6,520 nucleotides of DNA, taken from contig JAHZHV010000023.1 of the NCBI GenBank assembly GCA_019420085.1, forward strand, positions 1 to 6,520, read 5' to 3'. Made by a program: the position numbers and the translations under genes. The number at the start of each line of letters is the position of its first letter. Within the stretch, counting starts at the first letter, position 1. The notes beneath the pieces are model-generated. The model did no database searches, was not told the origin of the DNA, and was given only the letters and a program-made list of their open reading frames with translations. Below, one piece after another: positions 1 to 4,866 of the stretch. The DNA comes from Christensenella sp. (GTDB lineage: Bacteria > Bacillota > Clostridia > Christensenellales > Maliibacteriaceae).

Positions 1-11
1 GTTTGTTGCAT
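1..11 (-). CDS. Start of an unidentified gene leaving the window (partial)
   Basis: An ATG at 11-9 (minus strand) is followed by CAA CAA before the window ends, so only about three codons are visible. An AAGGAG Shine-Dalgarno sequence lies at 29-24, 12 nt upstream, which is slightly long. A consensus promoter and leader lie upstream (121-149). The protein cannot be identified. If the upstream RNA were a raiA-type RNA, a ribosome hibernation factor gene (hpf/raiA) would be the expected neighbour, but nothing visible here shows that. Confidence 0.35.
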
Positions 12-63
12 AGACGCGGGTTTCTCCTTGCACTGGGGTATATAAATTGCGAAATAACGGCAT

Positions 64-98
64 AAAAATACAAACCCGTGCAAAAAAAACGGATTTGT
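64..98 (-). terminator. Terminator-like hairpin in the leader of the left-edge gene (possible attenuator)
   Basis: On the minus strand ACAAATCCG (98-90) can pair with CGGGTTTGT (78-70): nine pairs including one U-G, with an 11-nt T-rich loop. An A and then TTTTT (68-64) follow. A flanking pair, ACGGC (107-103) with GCCGT (61-57), could enclose the hairpin. It lies between the predicted transcription start (about 114) and the start codon at 11, the position expected of an attenuator. The stem is modest in GC and there is no recognised riboswitch or T-box motif, so it may only be a structured leader. Confidence 0.4.
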
Positions 99-120
99 TG
101 AGGCCGTATAACTCACCCAT

Positions 121-149
121 ATTATAGTAAAAAGGGGCGAATTTGTCAA
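121..149 (-). promoter_or_regulatory. Perfect-consensus sigma-A promoter for the left-edge gene
   Basis: On the minus strand TTGACA (149-144) and TATAAT (126-121) are separated by exactly 17 bp. Both hexamers match the housekeeping consensus in full, so strong constitutive transcription starting near 114 is expected. A second TTGACA lies at 160-155; at 28 bp from the -10 it cannot serve the same -10 element. The pair forms a TTTGACAA direct repeat with an 11-bp period, which could also be an operator. Confidence 0.8.
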
Positions 150-164
150 ATGATTGTCAAACCC

Positions 165-381
165 AAAAAGAGGTTTTATCCAATAGCAAAGGTCATCCAA
201 AGACCCAATCCCCTGTGTACCGGAGGGGAACTCGAGCCGGCGATGACCTGCTGAACGAATCCGCCCGCTTCACCGGTAAGGAGGGCGGCTGCGCAAACCC
301 CCATCAAATCGCAGCACAACCGGCGAGACGGAACGATATATTTTCGTAAGTGCAATGATTACATATCAATCATCACGATAT
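165..381 (-). ncRNA. Candidate structured non-coding RNA with a potential pseudoknot; family uncertain
   Basis: A GC-rich stretch within AT-rich flanks lies just downstream of a promoter (388-416) and has no credible reading frame. Several helices can be read directly (plus-strand positions): AGGTCATC 190-197 with GATGACCT 242-249, eight perfect pairs; TCCCC 209-213 with GGGGA 225-229; CTC/GCCGG 231-240 with CCGGCGAG 320-327, with a 2-nt bulge; CCGCCC 261-266 with GGGCGG 283-288; GCTGCG 288-293 with CGCAGC 310-315, sharing base 288 with the previous stem; and a 5' hairpin 355-360/368-373, extended by GTG 350-352 with CAC 374-376. The first and third helices cross, which implies a pseudoknot. 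The 5' end is inferred from the promoter. The 3' end is uncertain and is placed at a TTTTT run (169-165) that has no clear terminator stem. Size, pseudoknotting and position before another gene would fit the clostridial raiA RNA, but I could not confirm its sequence signature. I see no match to 6S, tmRNA, SRP RNA, RNase P or common riboswitches. Confidence 0.55.
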
Positions 382-387
382 GCACCA

Positions 388-416
388 ATTATATAAAGCA
401 CAGATGCTGTTTGCAA
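388..416 (-). promoter_or_regulatory. Sigma-A-like promoter driving the candidate non-coding RNA
   Basis: On the minus strand TTGCAA (416-411), a 17-bp spacer and a perfect TATAAT (393-388) form a strong housekeeping promoter. Transcription would start near 381, just ahead of the 5' hairpin of the structured segment. It lies about 50 bp after the gerAC stop, so the RNA has its own promoter and does not depend on read-through from the gerA operon. I saw no convincing terminator for gerA between 465 and 417. Confidence 0.65.
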
Positions 417-464
417 GATGCCTAATATAATTTTAATCGAGTTTGTACCGCAATTTTACTGTGG

Positions 465-1526
465 TCAGTGGATCTGCGTCAAATTGCGAATCTGAATGGA
501 ACAATCCACCTGGATTTGAGAAGAATCACAGAAAAGCTGCATGATGTTCTCTTCAATGGCGCCGCGCTGCATTGCCAGTGCCAGGGACGAGAATCCGAAA
601 AGATCGACCTGCAAATCTTCCTGTGCAATGCGTATGATCTGCATACAGCGGCGCTGAATGACATTGTTGACCGCACGGCTGATGTCGGCAGAATCGGTAC
701 GGCAAAACACATTTTCATGTGTATGGATACGGGAGGAGACAAGACCGCTGCCGGTGATGTCCACATGATAGAAGCAGGTATCGTCGTATCGGGTCAGAGA
801 AACGCTGCTTTCCAGCCGCACACGCACTGTGCCGCGATCATGGTCTTCGATATTAAAATCGATTGTCATTTCTTCTGCACGGCCGGACAGAAGCTGTATA
901 TAGGGCAGAAAAGAAGCGTCTACATAACCCTGCAGCTTATCCGCATAGAATACCGCGCCCTGTTTGATTTCCAACTGGCCGTCCGCATTTGTGTTAATCA
1001 CGGGAAGAATGCAGCTTTGCCCGGGTGTACGCATGGCAATATCGTAAGAAAGAATACTTGGACAGTAAATTGCGCTTTCGTCCAGAAAAGCATTAATATC
1101 CTCATATTGCTGAGGCTTTTCCGCAAGCAGCCGGGCAGGATCGTCCGACAGACAAAGGTACATCCCTTCGGAAGAATCATCATTATAGATAAATGGTGCA
1201 TACACGGCATATAGCCCATCGTCTGCCAGTGCAGGGGACAGGACAAGGCTTGAGACCATACCGCTGAAAAGATCGTATTGCTCAAATGCCTGCATGGCAT
1301 TGGCGTTCGTTGCTTCCAGCATCGCGTATTGCGCAGCATTTCCGTCGCCTTGGCTTTGCGGTTCGTAACCGCCGAAGCTTACGAGGAATTCATCGTTCTG
1401 CATTTGTACGCCGATGGTGACGGGCAGAAAGGTACCGCCCAGTTTTGTGCTGCGCGCGCAGCCGCAAAAAGCCAATATGCACACTGCGGCTGCAAGGCTG
1501 ATGAGGTGTTTTGAAACAGGCTTCAT
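465..1526 (-). CDS. gerAC: Spore germinant receptor lipoprotein subunit C (GerAC family)
   Basis: This encodes a 353-residue lipoprotein, the C subunit of a GerA-type nutrient germinant receptor, expected on the outer face of the spore inner membrane. The chosen ATG (1526-1524) overlaps the gerAB stop as ATGA and has AGGAAGG 8 nt upstream; a longer frame starting at 1613 lies inside gerAB and lacks these signals. Residues 1-22 are a lipoprotein signal peptide and Cys23 is the likely lipidated residue, although the preceding Phe-Cys-Gly is a poor lipobox. Family-like features are KQGAVFYADKLQGYV (188-202), with the 'gaavF...klvG' pattern, and a C-terminal helix with IIRIAQEDLQVDLFGF (297-312). 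The Trp-Asp that usually follows the lipid Cys is missing (CARSTKLG here), so the N-terminal domain is divergent. Position as third gene of an A-B-C operon makes the assignment secure despite the low similarity. Confidence 0.85.
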   Translation of the reverse strand: MKPVSKHLISLAAAVCILAFCGCARSTKLGGTFLPVTIGVQMQNDEFLVSFGGYEPQSQGDGNAAQYAMLEATNANAMQAFEQYDLFSGMVSSLVLSPALADDGLYAVYAPFIYNDDSSEGMYLCLSDDPARLLAEKPQQYEDINAFLDESAIYCPSILSYDIAMRTPGQSCILPVINTNADGQLEIKQGAVFYADKLQGYVDASFLPYIQLLSGRAEEMTIDFNIEDHDRGTVRVRLESSVSLTRYDDTCFYHVDITGSGLVSSRIHTHENVFCRTDSADISRAVNNVIQRRCMQIIRIAQEDLQVDLFGFSSLALAMQRGAIEENIMQLFCDSSQIQVDCSIQIRNLTQIH

Positions 1527-2632
1527 TTGCATTTCCTTCCTAATATCCAAAGCAAAAGGGGCAGAAGCAGTCCAAAAAAGGCATAACATACGCCAAGTGC
1601 GCGCATGATGCATGGGATATCTGCAACATCACCGATTTGCATACACAGGGCGTAAACAGCAATGACCGCGGCCAGAGAAAGCGCAATGGGGTGTTTGTCA
1701 TCCTTTTTGGGAATACGCACGGCAAAGGAAGTAAACAGATATGCTGGTGCAAGAGAAATAACGGTAAAAAACATCATCAGCATCAATTCCGGACGGTCAA
1801 GCCCGACCACGTTATTGGCTTTGAACATGGTGATGACGGGCCATGTATAATACGACACCGCATAGATACCGAATACGGCACAGGCGCAGAAGACCAGATA
1901 GAGCTTGACAGACATGCCAAGGCCAACGCCATACAGCAGCATGCGGGGACGCACACGCTCCAAATAGGAGTAGAAATACAGCGCAATTTCCGGACCGGAA
2001 GCACAGAACAGCGCGATTGCAAGCCAGTCACTGACCGGTTTTCCAAAAGGTGCAACAAGGGGCATCAGATACGCGCTGTGCATGGATGGCAGACAGGTCA
2101 TCATAAGCGCCAATGCGCCGGCCAGAAAAAAGGCCGAGATCTCGCTCAGTCTGGCAATTGCAGTCAATTCCACACGGATAATAATAAACAGCGTAATGCA
2201 TACGGCAAATGCAATGGCGCGCAGCGGAACATGCGGAATCATTAACCCCTTGACGGCGCAGCAGAACACGCCTACGCTCAGTGAAGCGCGCATAATGCTG
2301 TAGAAGCGAAACAGCGCGGCAAATACGGTGCCGGCAATTTTACCAAATGCAGCATAAAACAGCTGTTCCAGATTACCGGCGCCTGTTTTTTGATAGGCAG
2401 CGGCAATGAGCAGACAGCTTATGGCAGAAAACACGGCAGCCAAAATCAGAAGCAGCCAGCCGCCGGTTCCGTATCCCCCGCCAATGACGCTTGGCAGAAT
2501 CAGCAGTGTCGCGCCGCTTTGCGCGCATAAAACCATGCATAGCGCCTGCATATAGGAGACGTGGTCATAGCGTGCGGCAATGCGATTTGCCCGCTTTAAT
2601 CCCTGCAAGTTCGATTGCTGAGTTTCCTGCAT
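1523..2632 (-). CDS. gerAB: Spore germinant receptor membrane subunit B (GerAB family)
   Basis: This encodes a 369-residue, very hydrophobic protein with about ten predicted membrane segments (near 28-50, 58-80, 104-130, 137-158, 164-182, 200-222, 238-260, 284-305, 317-333 and 345-366). That is the topology of the GerAB branch of the amino acid/polyamine/organocation (APC) transporter superfamily. The first segment carries ATLLILPSVIGGGYGTGGWL (41-60), resembling the family's 'G..iL.lp......d.W' region where ligand binding is unwound in APC folds. GerAB proteins are the main germinant-sensing subunits; the ligand cannot be read from the sequence. The start ATG lies 9 bp after the gerAA stop, and its Shine-Dalgarno AGAGGTGA (2649-2642) spans that stop, so translation is probably coupled. 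The hydrophilic N-terminus of about 22 residues looks somewhat long for the family. The stop overlaps the gerAC start by 4 bp. Confidence 0.92.
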   Translation of the reverse strand: MQETQQSNLQGLKRANRIAARYDHVSYMQALCMVLCAQSGATLLILPSVIGGGYGTGGWLLLILAAVFSAISCLLIAAAYQKTGAGNLEQLFYAAFGKIAGTVFAALFRFYSIMRASLSVGVFCCAVKGLMIPHVPLRAIAFAVCITLFIIIRVELTAIARLSEISAFFLAGALALMMTCLPSMHSAYLMPLVAPFGKPVSDWLAIALFCASGPEIALYFYSYLERVRPRMLLYGVGLGMSVKLYLVFCACAVFGIYAVSYYTWPVITMFKANNVVGLDRPELMLMMFFTVISLAPAYLFTSFAVRIPKKDDKHPIALSLAAVIAVYALCMQIGDVADIPCIMRALGVCYAFFGLLLPLLLWILGRKCK

Positions 2633-2641
2633 GTGTAAAGC

Positions 2642-4141
2642 TCACCTCTGTCTGGTTTCGTCCTGGATGGGAATATAGGTAGGCCGCTTTTTCTGACGCG
2701 GCGTCCGGCGCAGGAAAAGAAGGCTTTTCAGATGACGCAGATCCGATGTGCCAAGCGGCGCTACGTAGGGAATGGAATATGTTTTGATTTGCACCATTTT
2801 GGCAAGCACAATAAACCAGAAAATCGATACGCCAAACAAACCGCCGACTGCTGCGGCAGCAACACAGGCAATGCGCAGCGCCGACATCAGGCGCATGATG
2901 ACGTAGCTCGGCATGGCATATTGTGCGATAACACCGGCTGTGGCGATCACGAGCGTGGGGGCGGTTGCAAGATTGGAGGCAAGAAGTGCATTTCCCAGAA
3001 TAACGCCGCCTGCAAGGCCGATTGTCTGCGACATCTGATTGGGCGTACGAAGGGAAGCTTCCCCCAGAATTGCAAGCAGTGTTTCGATAAACAATACTTC
3101 CACCGTTACCGGAAGCGGTACACCGCTTCGCAGGCGCATCAGTGCCGTTGCAAGCTTCAGCGGAATCAGTTCCGGGTGAAAACTTAAAAGCGCAACGTAC
3201 CATGCCGGAAGCAGGACGCCTGCAAAAAAGCAGATAATGCGCAGCCAGCGTTTGATGGTTCCGATGTACGCTTTTTCGCCTTCGTCGTCGGCGGCACGGA
3301 AAAAATCCCATAAGACGGCAGGCAGGATCAAAGCCTGTGGAATTTGATCCATAAACACCACAACGCGTCCTTCCAGCAGAGCGGCGGCTGTTAAGTCTGC
3401 ACGTTCTACGGGCATGACCTGCGGAAAAATAAAATGCGGCGCATCTTCCAGATACTGAATCAACTGCCCGGCGCTGACAAGGGCGTCCACATCGATGCTT
3501 TGGATACGCTGTGTGACCGCCTGTACAATCGTCGGATCCGTAATGTCGCGTACATATACGACGCTGACGCGCGTATTGCCGCGCCGTCCCACGCTGTGAT
3601 TTTCCACACACAGGCGTACGTCGCGCAGTTTTCTGCGCAAAAGCGCGATATTGATGACGATCTTTTCGACGAATCCTTCCCGCGCGCCTAAAACGCTTCG
3701 GTCTGTCTCCGGCTCGCCGATACCCCGCCCGAACGCACCACGAATTTCGACCAGTGTCGCCTGTGCGGCGCCGTCTGCAAGAATCACAACATTTCCGTGA
3801 AACAGAGCGGGCAAAATTTCGAACAGATCGTCGCTTGTGCGAACCTGGCTTGTGTACAAATGCAGGGGGATGTCTGCAATTGCCGCCTGTGAATTGTGCG
3901 CAGACAGCGGCTGCAGAATAAATTCTCCGCACTGAGAATCGTCGATCATTCCCTCAATAAAGACAACGGTGGCGTTAATGCGTCCATAGAGAGAAAAGCT
4001 GTGCATGACAAGATCAGCGCATGTTGTTTTCAGATGTGTAAACATGGCAATGTTATCTGATAAAACGGTGCTGAGCGATTCATGCGGCAGGTTTTTCTGT
4101 GAAATTGCGTCGATCATTTCCTGCGCTTTTTGTGAATTCAC
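2642..4141 (-). CDS. gerAA: Spore germinant receptor subunit A (GerAA/SpoVAF family)
   Basis: This is the A subunit of a GerA-type germinant receptor, 499 residues. The start is taken as GTG 4141-4139, with GGGAGG 9 nt upstream (4156-4151). An in-frame ATG at 4273 would run through the ctsR terminator and overlap ctsR, so it is rejected. Residues 1 to about 295 form the soluble cytoplasmic region and carry family landmarks: GAREGFVEKIVINIALLRRK (152-171), the GRRGNT-RVSVVYV stretch (185-197), the FPQ-ER pair (239-247) and LLEGRVVVFMDQIPQALILP (255-274). The membrane region follows, with RWLRIICFFAGVLLPAWYVA (298-317), VPLPVTVEVLFIE (341-353), TIGLAGGVILGNALLAS (373-389) and helices to about 450. 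The usual REAG-RLP motif reads GEASLRTP (360-367), and the acidic DYY-like element before the first helix is replaced by ADDEGE (284-289). GerA A subunits form an oligomer proposed to act as an ion channel that opens on germinant binding. The tail (470-499) is basic. Confidence 0.93.
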   Translation of the reverse strand: MNSQKAQEMIDAISQKNLPHESLSTVLSDNIAMFTHLKTTCADLVMHSFSLYGRINATVVFIEGMIDDSQCGEFILQPLSAHNSQAAIADIPLHLYTSQVRTSDDLFEILPALFHGNVVILADGAAQATLVEIRGAFGRGIGEPETDRSVLGAREGFVEKIVINIALLRRKLRDVRLCVENHSVGRRGNTRVSVVYVRDITDPTIVQAVTQRIQSIDVDALVSAGQLIQYLEDAPHFIFPQVMPVERADLTAAALLEGRVVVFMDQIPQALILPAVLWDFFRAADDEGEKAYIGTIKRWLRIICFFAGVLLPAWYVALLSFHPELIPLKLATALMRLRSGVPLPVTVEVLFIETLLAILGEASLRTPNQMSQTIGLAGGVILGNALLASNLATAPTLVIATAGVIAQYAMPSYVIMRLMSALRIACVAAAAVGGLFGVSIFWFIVLAKMVQIKTYSIPYVAPLGTSDLRHLKSLLFLRRTPRQKKRPTYIPIQDETRQR

Positions 4142-4166
4142 GATTGACCGCCTCCCGATAGAATAG

Positions 4167-4208
4167 AAAAATGGCGAGCATCCTTCTGCATGGTAGGATG
4201 CTCGCCAT
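4167..4208 (-). terminator. Rho-independent terminator of ctsR
   Basis: On the minus strand ATGGCGAGCATCCT (4208-4195) pairs perfectly with AGGATGCTCGCCAT (4184-4171): 14 bp around a 10-nt loop, followed at once by TTTTC (4170-4166). It begins 27 bp after the ctsR stop and ends about 25 bp before the gerAA GTG. It separates the two transcription units and makes ctsR monocistronic. Confidence 0.92.
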
Positions 4209-4223
4209 GGATTGGTTTTATCC
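4194..4223 (-). promoter_or_regulatory. Weak candidate sigma-G-type promoter for the gerA operon, overlapping the ctsR terminator
   Basis: On the minus strand GGATA (4223-4219), 18 bp, then CATCCTA (4200-4194) resembles the forespore sigma-G pattern (GHATR, about 18 bp, CATWHTA), with one mismatch in each element. gerA operons are normally sigma-G dependent. A start near 4187 would fall in the hairpin loop, so the mRNA would lack the 5' arm of the terminator and escape it. The leader would then run about 45 nt to the gerAA GTG. The match is short and could be chance. Confidence 0.3.
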
Positions 4224-4235
4224 TTATTGACAGGG

Positions 4236-4724
4236 TTATTGCCGCTGTGTTTGTCCGGTTGTATCGCTGGCAATCCAATGCGCAGCCATCTGACGCATTA
4301 AATTGGCGCGAATGCGATCTTTGATCGGAGAGGGAACGGCCAGCGTTTTATCGCTAAGCAGTGAACTGCACAGTGTGAATGTGTCCTGATCGATACACTG
4401 TGACTCCAAAAGACGACGCAGAATGCAGCGCGCCTGATCTTCATCCAGTGTCTGTCCGATACCCTGTTCCAATAAGTGGCGCAGATAGGCATTGCGGTCA
4501 AGATCCATTTTTACAATGCGAATATATCCGCCGCCGCCGCGGCGTGATTCTACCGTATAGCCGCGTTCCAGCGTAAAACGAGTGGACAGAACATAATTGA
4601 TCTGTGAAGGCGCACATCGAAAATAATTTGCCAGCTCATTGCGCTGTACCAGAATGACAGGTGTCTCTTCATTATGCAGCAGGGAAAGCAGAAACGCTTC
4701 AATGTTATCACTGAGAACCGCCAT
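4236..4724 (-). CDS. ctsR: CtsR, transcriptional repressor of class III heat-shock (Clp) genes
   Basis: A 162-residue DNA-binding repressor of clp and related stress genes. The N-terminal winged helix-turn-helix is well conserved: ISDNIE-like start (LSDNIEAFL, 4-12), CAPSQINYVLSTRFTLERGY (37-56) and the wing RRGGGGYIRI (61-70). The glycine-rich wing acts as the thermosensor in characterised CtsR, and the Arg equivalent to the McsB-phosphorylated Arg62 is present. The C-terminal domain (about 75-150), which mediates dimer and McsB contacts in the family, ends in the typical IKDRIRANLMRQM (134-146). The start is fixed by a near-ideal AAAGGAGGTGAT Shine-Dalgarno (4739-4728). A tandem-heptad operator over the promoter implies autoregulation. 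Unusually, mcsA, mcsB and clpC do not follow: a terminator and the gerA operon do. Confidence 0.96.
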   Translation of the reverse strand: MAVLSDNIEAFLLSLLHNEETPVILVQRNELANYFRCAPSQINYVLSTRFTLERGYTVESRRGGGGYIRIVKMDLDRNAYLRHLLEQGIGQTLDEDQARCILRRLLESQCIDQDTFTLCSSLLSDKTLAVPSPIKDRIRANLMRQMAAHWIASDTTGQTQRQ

Positions 4725-4736
4725 ACGATCACCTCC

Positions 4737-4753
4737 TTTGACTTTCTTTGACT
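4737..4753 (-). promoter_or_regulatory. CtsR operator (tandem heptad box)
   Basis: On the minus strand AGTCAAA-GAA-AGTCAAA (4753-4737) matches the CtsR consensus (A/G)GTCAAA-NAN-(A/G)GTCAAA in full. It lies immediately downstream of the ctsR -10, covers the predicted transcription start and touches the Shine-Dalgarno sequence. Bound CtsR would block initiation, giving negative autoregulation that is relieved by heat or protein stress. Confidence 0.95.
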
Positions 4754-4782
4754 ATTATAACCGTCAATTGACAAAAAAACAA
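4754..4782 (-). promoter_or_regulatory. Sigma-A promoter of ctsR
   Basis: On the minus strand TTGTTT (4782-4777), a 17-bp spacer and a perfect TATAAT (4759-4754) form a vegetative promoter with a weak -35. Transcription would start near 4747, inside the CtsR box. The spacer contains the perfect palindrome GTCAATTGAC (4763-4772). Confidence 0.8.
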
Positions 4783-4821
4783 GGGGGACGCGTTGATTTC
4801 GTATGAAATACCGTTATATGG

Positions 4822-4854
4822 AAAAAGCGCCGAAGACATGAATCTTCGGCGCTT
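4822..4854 (-). terminator. Rho-independent terminator of the propeller-protein gene
   Basis: On the minus strand AAGCGCCGAAGA (4854-4843) pairs perfectly with TCTTCGGCGCTT (4836-4825): 12 bp with a 6-nt loop, followed by TTT (4824-4822), which makes a five-T run with the stem end. It starts 12 bp after the TGA at 4869-4867 and insulates ctsR from upstream transcription. Confidence 0.9.
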
Positions 4855-4866
4855 ATGGGAAGCGGA

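Noticed and set aside
91..126. Possible plus-strand promoter (TTGTTG ... TATTAT) toward the candidate RNA
   Set aside because: The spacing is about 19 bp and the -10 is only the reverse of the perfect minus-strand TATAAT; the minus-strand reading is far stronger.
143..349. 68-codon plus-strand frame MSNDCQTQKE...
   Set aside because: It has no Shine-Dalgarno sequence, its composition is not protein-like, and it overlaps the palindromic helices of the candidate RNA, whose promoter is on the other strand.
468..1214. 248-codon plus-strand frame antisense to gerAC
   Set aside because: A shadow of gerAC: no ribosome binding site or promoter, Cys/His-rich low-complexity composition, and no recognisable family.
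1527..1613. 29-residue upstream extension of gerAC, including an ATG at 1532
   Set aside because: It lies inside gerAB. The ATG at 1532 is too close to AGGAAGG, whereas the ATG at 1526 is 8 nt away and starts directly with the signal peptide.
2565..3932. 455-codon minus-strand frame overlapping gerAA
   Set aside because: It is out of frame with the conserved gerAA, is very rich in Arg, Cys and Ser, and has no start signal; it is a frame shadow of a GC-rich gene.
4142..4273. 44-residue upstream extension of gerAA
   Set aside because: The extension crosses the ctsR stop and a perfect terminator hairpin, has no family similarity, and the GTG at 4141 has a good Shine-Dalgarno sequence.
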